DNA from: a virus
IMG/VR virus record: IMGVR_UViG_3300031659_000033
Coordinates: 1 to 37,263 of that record
Length of the DNA stretch: 37,263 nucleotides
Reading direction: 5' to 3' (one strand)
Positions 13,656-19,970 of this stretch are shown in pieces. Each line of letters starts with the position of its first letter. Positions within the stretch are counted from its first letter, which is position 1. The position numbers and the translations under genes were made by a program. Under the pieces are notes generated by a model. The model made no database searches and was not told the origin of the DNA. It worked only from the letters and a program-made list of their open reading frames with translations.

Positions 13656-13841
13656 TTACCAATGTCTCAAAATATTTGCGATGATAAACATGCCGCAAGT
13701 TACGTTTAGTAATAGAATGAATGTGCGTATAATTGCTATTGGGTTCTCGTTCCTGGCATCATAGCCATCCTCTTCATCGAAAGTTCCGATAGCATGTTTC
13801 CACATTACCCAAAACCTTTTCACAACCCAATTAAACCCCAT
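13656..13841 (-). CDS. Small membrane protein, paralogue of its upstream neighbour (61 aa)
   Basis: MGFNWVVKRFWVMWKHAIGT is amphipathic, followed by a hydrophilic linker and one transmembrane helix (about residues 36-57, from IIRTFILLLNV). The pattern NPIAIIRTF matches NTIAVVRTI in the ORF at 13820-13999, so the two are duplicates. They overlap by 22 nt. It closes the long operon starting at 18756. Function unknown; its place next to the spanins makes a lysis-related role conceivable. Confidence 0.65.
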   Translation of the reverse strand: MGFNWVVKRFWVMWKHAIGTFDEEDGYDARNENPIAIIRTFILLLNVTCGMFIIANILRHW

Positions 13842-13999
13842 CCATGATTAGCCAATGCGTTAAGTATGATAGCCAAGCACGTTAACATATGTGTGCACCA
13901 CCAAATAGTTCTGACAACTGCGATGGTATTTGCCTGCTTATCGGTTTCTCCAACTTTCTCACCCAGGCTCTTAGCCCAGATCCTCCACCACTTATTGAT
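13820..13999 (-). CDS. Small membrane protein ORF with no ATG, putative AUC start (59 aa)
   Basis: An open frame from 13999 encodes a protein beginning INKWWRIWAKSLGEKVGETD, then a transmembrane segment (TIWWCTHMLTCLAIILNAL). It is protein-like and similar to the 61-aa neighbour. No ATG, GTG or TTG precedes the conserved part. The first codon after the in-frame TAA at 14003-14005 is ATA, then ATC at 13997-13999. The ATC overlaps the upstream stop as TAATC, where this genome normally has TAATG, and GAGG lies 9 nt upstream. Either AUC initiates translation or the start codon was recently lost. Confidence 0.5.
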   Translation of the reverse strand: MNKWWRIWAKSLGEKVGETDKQANTIAVVRTIWWCTHMLTCLAIILNALANHGWGLIGL

Positions 14000-14001
14000 T
14001 A
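13966..14001. repeat. 36-bp direct repeat, copy 1
   Basis: Identical over 36 bases to 14252-14287. It covers the stop of the 74-aa gene and the first codons of the 59-aa membrane ORF. Confidence 0.95.
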
Positions 14002-14223
14002 TTTATTTCCTCGTTTTAATACGTTAGATGCATTTTCCATGAATACTGGAGTTAGCGTACCATCATCAAAGTTAATGCAATCATTCAATAAATCATTTAA
14101 TGCATTGCGGAATATAGCTACCTCGTCTCGTAAGTCATACACTATTTGCTCAGTCCAATCAACACCACATCCACATTCACTTTCGCTATAGGCATAACAA
14201 ACGCAACCTTCGCCATCACTCAT
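13999..14223 (-). CDS. Hypothetical protein with Cys-rich N-terminus (74 aa)
   Basis: MSDGEGCVCYAYSESECGCG has five cysteines (CVC, then CGC plus one more) in the first 19 residues, followed by a helical region. This could bind a metal, but spacing does not match a known finger. GAGGAG lies 6 nt before the ATG. The gene is bracketed by a 36-bp direct repeat, as if inserted between the lipoprotein and the small membrane genes. Function unknown. Confidence 0.7.
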   Translation of the reverse strand: MSDGEGCVCYAYSESECGCGVDWTEQIVYDLRDEVAIFRNALNDLLNDCINFDDGTLTPVFMENASNVLKRGNK

Positions 14224-14239
14224 ATTATATTACTCCTCT

Positions 14240-14266
14240 ATTATAGTTCTGGGCTCTTAGCCCAGA
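14240..14266 (-). promoter_or_regulatory. Perfect hairpin followed by TATAAT in the repeat copy 2 region
   Basis: Minus strand: TCTGGGCT-AAG-AGCCCAGA, an 8-bp perfect stem (14248-14266), then ACTATAATAGAGGAG. The TATAAT (14240-14245) has no good -35, and no T-run follows the stem, so promoter or terminator function is unproven. Confidence 0.35.
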
Positions 14267-14287
14267 TCCTCCACCACTTATTGATTA
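14252..14287. repeat. 36-bp direct repeat, copy 2
   Basis: Second copy, covering the lipoprotein stop codon. Read in the frame of the 59-aa ORF it gives a truncated INKWWRIWAKS followed by PEL and a stop. Confidence 0.95.
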
Positions 14288-14745
14288 GTTATTTTCTCCC
14301 AGATACTTTTTTCTGGTACATTTTGCTGTGCTTCGACTTCAGCGTTAGCATCTTCAATCTCATCGTTAGCACTGTCTAATGCTTCCTCAGATTCTTGGTA
14401 ATAGCCTTCATATGCCGCAAGTATAGCCTGTTGTTGCTGTAAGTATGCTCTTAGGTCTGACAGATTTAATGCAAGCTTTTGATAGCCTTCATCAGTAACA
14501 CCAAAGATTGCTATAGATCGACCTGAGTCCTTGATCTTCTGAAACTGTTCTTCTACGTTATCGGGAGTAATAACAACCCACTCAATCTCTCTTTGAAACA
14601 ATTGATCTGATTGTGGCAATACTAGCTTTGGTTTATCAATAGGCTTTGCCGATATAGTAATCGGCTCGGGCATACTACTGCATCCACTAATTACTGCTAT
14701 AATTGTCAAACAACCAAGGACATTCACTATTGAACGATTTGCCAT
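14278..14745 (-). CDS. Outer-membrane lipoprotein, candidate o-spanin (155 aa)
   Basis: A lipoprotein signal peptide is clear: MANRSIVNVLGCLTIIAVIS followed by the lipobox ISGC and SS, giving a lipidated Cys near residue 22. The mature part is acidic, with a Gln-rich coiled-coil-like stretch and an alanine/glutamate-rich C-terminus. It starts inside the last 59 nt of the i-spanin gene with AAAGGAGG upstream, the classic nested Rz/Rz1 order. Rz1-type proteins sit in the outer membrane and fuse it with the inner membrane at lysis. At 155 aa it is longer than most o-spanins and not Pro-rich, so another lipoprotein role remains possible. Confidence 0.7.
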   Translation of the reverse strand: MANRSIVNVLGCLTIIAVISGCSSMPEPITISAKPIDKPKLVLPQSDQLFQREIEWVVITPDNVEEQFQKIKDSGRSIAIFGVTDEGYQKLALNLSDLRAYLQQQQAILAAYEGYYQESEEALDSANDEIEDANAEVEAQQNVPEKSIWEKITNQ

Positions 14746-15148
14746 TTTCTGCCTCCTTTTCTTTATCTGTTAGCGGTGCACCAGAAAGTAACTCAAAACA
14801 TCTACCCGCTTTAATCGATGCTCCATTGATGACTCGCTCTACCAGTCCTGGCTTATTCTCAGCAAGATTGCCAATGTCGTGTCTACCTAACTTATCCGAT
14901 AACACTCTATTCTGTTGTCTGATTGCAGTAAACTCGGTATTGACCTTAGTCAACTCTTCGTTGGCTTTAGCGTAAGATTCCTGTAAAGACGTTACTGCGT
15001 CCTCACTGATCTGAACTGCCACTTCTAACTTTGCATTGTTTGCATTCAGAATACTCAGTCGCTCTTGGGTGTCATTGTAGTACCAATAGAATACTCCACC
15101 CATGACGAACATCAATAAAGCCATTACTCCAGCTAATTTCATTCCCAT
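14687..15148 (-). CDS. i-spanin, Rz-like (153 aa)
   Basis: One N-terminal transmembrane anchor (about residues 5-23, ending YWYY), then a long helical periplasmic region (LSILNANNAKLEVAVQ...), then DKLGRHDIGNLAENKPGLVE and a C-terminal part with two cysteines. The RHDL/DIGNLAxxKPGLxE segment is typical of i-spanins of T4-like marine phages as I recall. It would span the periplasm and pair with the lipoprotein encoded in its overlapping 3' end. GAGG lies 6 nt before the ATG. Confidence 0.8.
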   Translation of the reverse strand: MGMKLAGVMALLMFVMGGVFYWYYNDTQERLSILNANNAKLEVAVQISEDAVTSLQESYAKANEELTKVNTEFTAIRQQNRVLSDKLGRHDIGNLAENKPGLVERVINGASIKAGRCFELLSGAPLTDKEKEAENGKSFNSECPWLFDNYSSN

Positions 15149-15149
15149 A

Positions 15150-15335
15150 TTACACCTCTATATCTAATATTAGACCATTACTCTTTTTACTGCCATTCGG
15201 GTCATATCGATTGGCGTTATTACTAGGCTCAATTACCCGCACTCTTTCCTTCTTAAATGGTCGTATATACTCAGTAGTAGTGTTAATAACATAAGGATGT
15301 CCGTATATGTTATTTGGCTGGGATCTTACGATCAT
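15150..15335 (-). CDS. Small hypothetical protein (61 aa)
   Basis: Start set at the ATG at 15333-15335 (MIVRSQPNNIYGHPYVINTT) with AAGG 8 nt upstream; the frame extends to 15374 but only within the upstream gene. It is basic and Asn/Pro-rich, ending LILDIEV. It ends 2 nt from the i-spanin start. Function unknown. Confidence 0.65.
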   Translation of the reverse strand: MIVRSQPNNIYGHPYVINTTTEYIRPFKKERVRVIEPSNNANRYDPNGSKKSNGLILDIEV

Positions 15336-15459
15336 CTTTTTTACCTTTCGACTCAACAGTCTTTTTCTTACCAAAGATGATATCCCAATTATCTCTGCCC
15401 TTCTTTGAAAGAGCTTTTGATCGGATACTATCTCCAGTTATATCGTTTTTAGTTGCCAC
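15310..15459 (-). CDS. Small basic protein with GTG start (49 aa)
   Basis: GTG at 15457-15459 with AGGAG 5 nt upstream gives MATKNDITGDSIRSKALSKK, then RDNWDIIFGKKK and a Lys-rich tail. No ATG exists in frame. It overlaps the 61-aa gene by 26 nt. Similar short TGDSIRSK proteins occur in other phages as I recall. Function unknown. Confidence 0.6.
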   Translation of the reverse strand: MATKNDITGDSIRSKALSKKGRDNWDIIFGKKKTVESKGKKDDRKIPAK

Positions 15460-15467
15460 GTATACTC

Positions 15468-15695
15468 CTACTTATATGTTAGTGCATTGTGTATAGCATA
15501 GTAACCAGAATCTCTGCCTACATCAGCCTTACCGTCAATTCCGAAGACCTCAGTCAATATAGTATCGTAACTCATCTGATCGCAAATAACACCTTGAAAG
15601 ATGCGTTTTGTTACAGCATAGAATGCGTCTTCTCGTTCTTCCTGACTTAGGTCATTCCACCATATGTCATTACGAATTTTAGTAGTATCTGTCAT
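15468..15695 (-). CDS. Hypothetical phage protein (75 aa)
   Basis: A small acidic soluble protein (MTDTTKIRNDIWWNDLSQEE, then EDAFYAVTKRIFQGVI). It looks helical. It sits 4 nt downstream of the 204-aa gene, in the same operon. No family recognised. Confidence 0.7.
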   Translation of the reverse strand: MTDTTKIRNDIWWNDLSQEEREDAFYAVTKRIFQGVICDQMSYDTILTEVFGIDGKADVGRDSGYYAIHNALTYK

Positions 15696-15699
15696 ATCT

Positions 15700-16314
15700 T
15701 TAATCCCACAAATTTTCGAAATAGGTACCGAACAGACGGAACCCGTTGGTCATGCGTTTTTGATGAGCCTTCATACCTTTATCATCCCATCTAGTGAACT
15801 TAGTCCCCATGAAAGAATCTGGATCATCTTCACTATCTATATAGTCATCGTTCCAGTCGTCTCGGCACTTCTGCTCAAAAGCCCAAATCATTTCATCTAG
15901 CACATAGTCCCATCTCTCGAAGTGTTTGTCATCCACTTCGCCCTTAGCTCCTTGCTCTTTAGTGAGTTTCTTACCGTGTAACTCTTTAGGAACATCAGAT
16001 AGTTCTACGAACCCGGCACCATGTTGCGTGGTCTTAAGTTGTTTGAGCATAGGCAAAATGATGGGAGCTAGTGTGTCATCCATACTCCAGGTATCAAACC
16101 TGTCAATTCGAATATCCACTTTCTGCTTCTTTCTATCGAGATATAGATTGATGCTATGGTCGTATAACCACTGAATCATATCGTCTACACCTTCTACATA
16201 ATGGTCAATGATCTCACTATTTTCAAGACCTTTACCACCATATTTTTTATCCATATAGTCAGAATGGAGGTCTGAATTCCACCTGCTAATATAATTACCT
16301 ATCTTCACTTTCAT
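15700..16314 (-). CDS. Conserved T4-like marine phage protein (204 aa)
   Basis: MKVKIGNYISRWNSDLHSDY opens a family common in T4-like phages of marine bacteria. Diagnostic blocks are KVDIRIDRFDTWSMDDTLAP, ILPMLKQLKTTQHGAGFVEL, HFERWDYVLDEMIWAFEQK and the terminal MTNGFRLFGTYFENLWD. It is acidic and soluble. Its wide conservation suggests an important role, but none is known to me. It starts 4 nt from the stop of the 55-aa gene. Confidence 0.85.
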   Translation of the reverse strand: MKVKIGNYISRWNSDLHSDYMDKKYGGKGLENSEIIDHYVEGVDDMIQWLYDHSINLYLDRKKQKVDIRIDRFDTWSMDDTLAPIILPMLKQLKTTQHGAGFVELSDVPKELHGKKLTKEQGAKGEVDDKHFERWDYVLDEMIWAFEQKCRDDWNDDYIDSEDDPDSFMGTKFTRWDDKGMKAHQKRMTNGFRLFGTYFENLWD

Positions 16315-16318
16315 AATC

Positions 16319-16486
16319 TTATCCTTTAAAAGCCCTTGCGCTGAAGAGCGACCATCTAGACTTTTTCATATACCAATCACCGTAGCAGTCTTTGTAGTAG
16401 AAAACACCTTTGCCAGTAACTGCGTCCTGGAATGCGTATCCCTTATTCTCTAACGAGAGATACGACTTAATATACTTCTTTATCAT
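16319..16486 (-). CDS. Small basic hypothetical protein (55 aa)
   Basis: MIKKYIKSYLSLENKGYAFQ, then VTGKGVFYYKDCYGDWYMKK. AAGAG lies 9 nt before the ATG. The start lies within the 3' end of the 32-aa gene (20-nt overlap, different frame). Tyr/Lys-rich and soluble. Function unknown. Confidence 0.65.
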   Translation of the reverse strand: MIKKYIKSYLSLENKGYAFQDAVTGKGVFYYKDCYGDWYMKKSRWSLFSARAFKG

Positions 16487-16565
16487 ATGCCATCGCTCTT
16501 AATACTACACCAATATATACTACACCAAACATAAATAGTTCAGCGTTAGTTAAAGCGTCTTCCAT
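16467..16565 (-). CDS. 32-aa membrane peptide
   Basis: The ATG directly follows the cupin stop codon (TAAATG), with AAGGA 8 nt upstream. The product MEDALTNAELFMFGVVYIGV and on has one hydrophobic helix. It overlaps the next gene by 20 nt. The tight coupling supports expression. Function unknown. Confidence 0.55.
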   Translation of the reverse strand: MEDALTNAELFMFGVVYIGVVLRAMAYDKEVY

Positions 16566-16886
16566 TTAATGATTCCTTTTACCATCGAAAACACACACGA
16601 AGTATAGTCCCTTCTCATATGCCACAACACGGTGATGAACACCACTTTTTATCAATACAACATCGCCTTGTCCAACATTATGTGGCACATCGTCTAGATA
16701 TATTCTGCCACTGCCTTCTACGAAATTGTAAACTTCTTCTTGACCAGGATGACTATGCCCAGTTGTACTTTTGTTTGGATGCAATCTAGTAGAACTAACC
16801 ACTAGATTGTCCAAAGTCGTATTATCTTTAAGTTGATAAGTATCATTATCCTTAACAACTTTGCCACCTATATCCATGATATTCAT
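16566..16886 (-). CDS. Cupin-domain protein (106 aa)
   Basis: Both cupin motifs are visible: motif 1 GHSHPGQEEVYNFVEGSG (two His and Glu as metal ligands) and motif 2 GDVVLIKSGVHHRV (His). Single-domain cupins of this length include sugar-phosphate isomerase-like and dioxygenase-like enzymes and sensors; the substrate cannot be told. It lies directly downstream of the GroES-like gene. The RBS is weak, so coupling to the upstream gene is likely. Confidence 0.85.
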   Translation of the reverse strand: MNIMDIGGKVVKDNDTYQLKDNTTLDNLVVSSTRLHPNKSTTGHSHPGQEEVYNFVEGSGRIYLDDVPHNVGQGDVVLIKSGVHHRVVAYEKGLYFVCVFDGKRNH

Positions 16887-16900
16887 AACTAAGTCTTTCT

Positions 16901-17170
16901 TTAAACTATTGCTCGGATATATTGTACATCCACGATTGCGGCTTTCTTACCTTGAACTGTGATTGCCATTGCTTTAGACCAATCGAGATATACTTCTTGT
17001 CCCACGCTCAGTTCAGGAAAGTCGTTAGCAACAGAGATACTGCTACTAAGTACTACACCTGGCTTAATAGCCTTGTCGATATCAGCAGTCAGTATGATGC
17101 CACCCGTACTTACTTTATCTACGCCTTCTTCAATCTCAGCTACCAAAACATTCCTATGTAACATCTTCAT
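16901..17170 (-). CDS. GroES/gp31-like co-chaperonin (89 aa)
   Basis: Cpn10 fold signatures: MKMLHRNVLVAEIEE (N-terminal strand), STGGIILTADIDKAI (the mobile loop with GGI[IL]L that binds GroEL), KPGVVLSSSISV, VGQEVYLDW and C-terminal AIVDVQYIRAIV. T4 encodes gp31, a GroES substitute that lets host GroEL fold the capsid protein gp23; this gene probably does the same. Length fits (GroES 97 aa, gp31 111 aa). GGAG lies 6 nt before the ATG. Confidence 0.85.
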   Translation of the reverse strand: MKMLHRNVLVAEIEEGVDKVSTGGIILTADIDKAIKPGVVLSSSISVANDFPELSVGQEVYLDWSKAMAITVQGKKAAIVDVQYIRAIV

Positions 17171-17171
17171 A

Positions 17172-17348
17172 CTATTCTCCAGTTATCTTTTCAATGGTCC
17201 AAGAACCATCTTCATTATCAGTCCAATTCAAATCATCCCCAATTGCCCAACCAGCTTCTGCTAGTAGTTCGTCAGGAATATCCAATGCTAGTTCACCAGG
17301 ATTATCTGGATCTTCTACCACTGCACATTTGTACCTCTTTGCGATCAT
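17172..17348 (-). CDS. AbrB/SpoVT-like small protein (58 aa)
   Basis: LALDIPDELLAEAGWAIGDD and the acidic C-terminus with DGSWTIEKITGE follow the swapped-hairpin AbrB/MazE layout (..LPxELLxxxGWxxGDxLxWxxxxDGSxxL). These are usually DNA-binding regulators or antitoxins, but no toxin neighbour is seen. The start overlaps the upstream stop (ATGA). The family call is moderately sure. Confidence 0.65.
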   Translation of the reverse strand: MIAKRYKCAVVEDPDNPGELALDIPDELLAEAGWAIGDDLNWTDNEDGSWTIEKITGE

Positions 17349-17623
17349 AGGATCAAGCCACTATTTGCTTCATGATATGCTTTAGTGACAATATCGTTAG
17401 TCTTAGTAGCAAACACGATGCCTCCAGTGTAAAAGTCCACGAACTTAGGATTATCTTCACCAGTAACACAGATGCCTGTGCCAAATCCTACGCCTTGCTC
17501 TCCAGACACTAACATCTTCGGATCAGCCATATGAAGTGTTGCAGGACTTTCATCTACATATTTGCCCACATACTCGCCAGCTACAGTGATTACTGTAATA
17601 ATATCATTTTTCTTAAAGTTCAT
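17345..17623 (-). CDS. Conserved small beta-barrel phage protein (92 aa)
   Basis: MNFKKNDIITVITVAGEYVG suggests an Sm/SH3-like beta barrel (strand, turn, GEYVGKYV), followed by GVGFGTGICVTGE and GGIVFATKT. The same pattern occurs in T4-like marine phages as I recall, with unknown function. Both ends overlap neighbours in ATGA junctions. Confidence 0.75.
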   Translation of the reverse strand: MNFKKNDIITVITVAGEYVGKYVDESPATLHMADPKMLVSGEQGVGFGTGICVTGEDNPKFVDFYTGGIVFATKTNDIVTKAYHEANSGLIL

Positions 17624-17748
17624 TCTTCGTCTTCCTCATCGTTTAGGTTATCTACTCTGATCTTCAACGCAGTTAAGAGTTCGACCAATTCTGCGCCAAT
17701 CTCTTTATCTTCGTTCGTATCAATACTTACATTAAATTCAATTTTCAT
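17620..17748 (-). CDS. Small acidic hypothetical protein (42 aa)
   Basis: MKIEFNVSIDTNEDKEIGAE, then ELLTALKIRVDNLNDEEDEE. GAGGT lies upstream of the ATG and the stop overlaps the next start. Very acidic C-terminus. Function unknown. Confidence 0.6.
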   Translation of the reverse strand: MKIEFNVSIDTNEDKEIGAELVELLTALKIRVDNLNDEEDEE

Positions 17749-17767
17749 AATTTACCTCGAAGTCAGG

Positions 17768-17902
17768 TTAACCCTGTCCTCTATACTTTTTTAAACTTGC
17801 CCTCTTCGATTTATTCATCGAGGACGTCTTTACATTTTTATTGCCCTGAGAGGTCTTTTTATTGACCGGCTCTGGGCGCCATCCGCCTACTGCTTTTGCC
17901 AT
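17768..17902 (-). CDS. Small basic conserved phage protein (44 aa)
   Basis: MAKAVGGWRPEPVNKKTSQG, then KTSSMNKSKRASLKKYRGQG. The C-terminal MNK.KR.S.K.YRGQG block recurs in T4-like marine phages as I recall. The strong positive charge suggests nucleic-acid binding or packaging with the DNA. An exact late-promoter motif lies about 100 nt upstream within the metallopeptidase gene, so late expression is possible. Confidence 0.65.
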   Translation of the reverse strand: MAKAVGGWRPEPVNKKTSQGNKNVKTSSMNKSKRASLKKYRGQG

Positions 17903-17912
17903 ATCCTTTCTC

Positions 17913-18347
17913 CTAAGAAATTTCCATATCAAAAGGAAAGCATTCAATAAACAGCGTCTTCTCTAGCCTTTCAGCTTCCTTTTCCCATGGTTGGTTTTCA
18001 TATTTATATCCACCAGCATTACGCTTTTTCCACTTGAAATCGCCATGCTGATTGTATCCCAATTCGCCACGCATATATTGCTTAACGTGTACGAGTTCGT
18101 GAGCTAAGGTCTGCATCTGTTCTAAGAACGTCTGGCTTACACCATTCGACTTCCTAGCAATAGATACTTGAGCGACATCTTTAACTCCGAAACATAGCCC
18201 TAAAGCCTCATCATCTAACGAGGTTTTGAAATCAATAATAATCGATCTCTTCGTCAGGCGATGAAGCTTTAGGGCTTTAATGACCATAGCAACATAATGA
18301 TCAACAACTAATTTATTCTTGTGTCTACCTAGAATGTAGTATTCCAT
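17913..18347 (-). CDS. HExxH zinc metallopeptidase-like protein (144 aa)
   Basis: MQTLAHELVHVKQYMRGELG carries the HExxH zinc motif (His83, Glu84, His87), with WEKEAERLEKTLF downstream offering a third Glu ligand. This is the compact gluzincin/SprT-like layout seen in several phages. The protein is cytoplasmic, without signal peptide, and the target is unknown. The start is the ATG at 18345-18347 with AAGGA 6 nt upstream. Confidence 0.8.
   Translation of the reverse strand: MEYYILGRHKNKLVVDHYVAMVIKALKLHRLTKRSIIIDFKTSLDDEALGLCFGVKDVAQVSIARKSNGVSQTFLEQMQTLAHELVHVKQYMRGELGYNQHGDFKWKKRNAGGYKYENQPWEKEAERLEKTLFIECFPFDMEIS
18001..18008 (-). promoter_or_regulatory. Possible late promoter TATAAATA within a gene
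   Basis: An exact TATAAATA on the minus strand, 99 nt upstream of the 44-aa basic gene. It may be a chance match in coding sequence. Confidence 0.35.
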
Positions 18348-18526
18348 CAAAGGTCCTTAGATTGATCAATAAGCTTTGGTAGTGCCCAAAACATAAGCCC
18401 CAATCCAAAAAGTGCTAGTAGTAGAGTCTGCATCAAAGGAGGAGCAGTTATCCCTGCTTCCATTGCGTAGTCATCTTGCCCTACGGCACCCATTAAAATA
18501 AGCATACCTAATATAAATCTAATCAT
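18347..18526 (-). CDS. Two-helix small membrane protein (59 aa)
   Basis: MIRFILGMLILMGAVGQDDY has a first hydrophobic segment, possibly a signal sequence, and a second helix follows (TLLLALFGLGLMFWAL). GAGG precedes the ATG, which overlaps the previous stop (TAATG); its own stop overlaps the next start (TTGATGG region). Function unknown. A small two-helix protein in a spanin-bearing operon could be a holin, but this is a guess. Confidence 0.6.
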   Translation of the reverse strand: MIRFILGMLILMGAVGQDDYAMEAGITAPPLMQTLLLALFGLGLMFWALPKLIDQSKDL

Positions 18527-18720
18527 TACTTAATCCTCACAATGTACGCTGGCTTACTATTATCAAGAATGAGGTCTTCATTAGTGATAGGCTCTACGTA
18601 GTCTACCCAGACTTCAGCAGGAATTAGATGCTCTTCTCGATAGTCTAAAGCTTCTACTTGGTTGCGGAAGGTCTTAAGAACAGTCATAGCATCATCAGCA
18701 AGATTTCTTAGTACATACAT
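18526..18720 (-). CDS. Small hypothetical protein (64 aa)
   Basis: The start is set at the ATG at 18718-18720 (MYVLRNLADDAMTVLKTFRN) with AAGAGAG upstream; the frame is open to 18741 but that start lacks an RBS. It has an EVWVDYVEPITNEDLILD middle. It is first in the 13.7-18.7 kb operon. Function unknown. Confidence 0.7.
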   Translation of the reverse strand: MYVLRNLADDAMTVLKTFRNQVEALDYREEHLIPAEVWVDYVEPITNEDLILDNSKPAYIVRIK

Positions 18721-18755
18721 AATATATTCTCTCTTAATCATTCAAATCAGATACT

Positions 18756-18783
18756 ATTATAGCAGGTTTGTGTCCAATGTCAA
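18756..18783 (-). promoter_or_regulatory. Sigma70 promoter with extended -10
   Basis: TTGACA (18778-18783), 16-nt spacer ending CCTGC, TATAAT (18756-18761). It heads the long operon down to about 13656. Confidence 0.9.
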
Positions 18784-18791
18784 GCTTTTTC

Positions 18792-19256
18792 TCAAGAAAA
18801 ATCCATATTATCTACAAATTCTGGGTAATCCGGAGATTCTTCACACTTAACGAACTCACCATCTCGGATATTGAACATCTCGAACCCATTACCACGAGTG
18901 TAAGCCCTACCACCATCGATCATCTTACCGTCTATCATAAGACAATCGTGATGTGATTGGCTGTACCACCATTCTCCATCAGAGGACTCTATCATACCGA
19001 AATCATAACTCTCAACTTGATCAGCACCGACTATCATCAGATCACCGATGAAATCAAATTTAACTTGAGTGAATATTCCAAAGTACCTATTACCGAACTC
19101 TGGATGCGGTGTCGATCTAAAGAAGATATCGACTGGTTTGTCACTGACATTCAGATCGGTAGTACATACATACGAAACTGGCACTCCATCTTTTTCCGAA
19201 TAGATGGCACAAACCTTGTCTGTATCAAACCTCGGCGCATGTTTAATTTTCATCAT
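18792..19256 (-). CDS. Hypothetical phage protein (154 aa)
   Basis: The start is set at the ATG at 19254-19256 (MMKIKHAPRFDTDKVCAIYS) with AGGAA upstream; the frame extends to 19316 inside the previous gene. It is a soluble, aromatic, beta-rich protein (YFGIFTQVKFDFIGDLMIVG, GEWWYSQSHHDCLMIDGK). No domain recognised. It overlaps the 81-aa gene end by 14 nt. Confidence 0.7.
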   Translation of the reverse strand: MMKIKHAPRFDTDKVCAIYSEKDGVPVSYVCTTDLNVSDKPVDIFFRSTPHPEFGNRYFGIFTQVKFDFIGDLMIVGADQVESYDFGMIESSDGEWWYSQSHHDCLMIDGKMIDGGRAYTRGNGFEMFNIRDGEFVKCEESPDYPEFVDNMDFS

Positions 19257-19488
19257 GTAGTTTCCTATGTTTAGCCCTTCTTGCGACTGTTGCCTGTACT
19301 CTCTCTCGTCTGGCAACTCGTATGGCTTTTAAACGTTTAACGAAACGTCTGGCTGTTCTAGCGGTCAAGGATCTTCGAAATCTAGATCCTCTATCGGGTC
19401 GAGTAAAAACTGGCTCAATCTGTTCTACGAAAGCACCTTCTTCGTTTGTAGATATCTGCTCTTCATTTACTATTCGGGTCTCTTTCAT
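19243..19488 (-). CDS. Small Arg-rich protein (81 aa)
   Basis: An acidic N-terminus is followed by a very basic region (RGSRFRRSLTARTARRFVKR, then RVARRERVQ), about 25% Arg. AGGAG lies before the ATG. This may bind nucleic acid. It overlaps the membrane-protein gene at its start and the 154-aa gene at its end. Function unknown. Confidence 0.65.
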   Translation of the reverse strand: MKETRIVNEEQISTNEEGAFVEQIEPVFTRPDRGSRFRRSLTARTARRFVKRLKAIRVARRERVQATVARRAKHRKLHDEN

Positions 19489-19642
19489 CGGGATTGCTCC
19501 TATCTAGCTTCCTCTTTTGACGTTCTTCCCACCGAGCTTGCTTGTCTGTCTCTAAAAGATATATGCCATATATGAAAAATATCATTAGACCTATAACAAC
19601 AATACCGACAATGGCTTCTGTTATCATAGCTATGATATCCAT
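19463..19642 (-). CDS. Small single-pass membrane protein (59 aa)
   Basis: MDIIAMITEAIVGIVVIGLM is strongly hydrophobic to about residue 28, followed by a charged cytoplasmic tail (DKQARWEERQKRKLDRSNP). It overlaps the Arg-rich gene by 26 nt in another frame. No convincing RBS; coupling to the 74-aa gene just upstream is likely. Function unknown. Confidence 0.55.
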   Translation of the reverse strand: MDIIAMITEAIVGIVVIGLMIFFIYGIYLLETDKQARWEERQKRKLDRSNPDERDPNSK

Positions 19643-19644
19643 GA

Positions 19645-19869
19645 CTAAATCTTAGGCTCAGTTAATGGTGGGAAGTAAGTGTTCAGCATATCTAGCTGGT
19701 CGTGATACTTAGAGATTTCTGCCAGTTCGGCTTCAATCGACTCTATAAGGTTAGAGTGTTCACCAATACCTACTGAACTCTTAAAGTAAACTTCAACATT
19801 CACTTTGTGTTTTTGTATATGCCCAACTGCGTGGGCACGTAATGCTTCAATCATTTGCGTTCTCATCAT
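19645..19869 (-). CDS. Conserved small phage protein (74 aa)
   Basis: MMRTQMIEALRAHAVGHIQK, then HKVNVEVYFKSSVGIGEHSN and a helical end with SKYHDQLDMLNTYF. This layout recurs in marine T4-like phages as I recall, unassigned. AGAGG lies 5 nt before the first ATG. The tRNA-Arg lies just upstream. Confidence 0.75.
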   Translation of the reverse strand: MMRTQMIEALRAHAVGHIQKHKVNVEVYFKSSVGIGEHSNLIESIEAELAEISKYHDQLDMLNTYFPPLTEPKI

Positions 19870-19893
19870 CTTTTCCTCTTTATATATTACTGT

Positions 19894-19970
19894 TGGTGCG
19901 CCTGAAGAGATTCGAACTCCTGACTTCTTGGTTCGTAGCCAAGTACTCTATCCTACTGAGTTACAGGCGC
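19894..19970 (-). tRNA. tRNA-Arg (anticodon ACG)
   Basis: A full cloverleaf: acceptor GCGCCTG with CAGGCGC, anticodon stem CTTGG/CCAAG with loop CTACGAA, T-arm with GTTCGAATC, and an encoded 3' CCA. It reads CGN Arg codons. Confidence 0.95.

Noticed and set aside
14248-14266. Perfect 8-bp hairpin as a terminator after the lipoprotein gene
   Set aside because: It is not followed by a T-run; left as an unassigned stem-loop.
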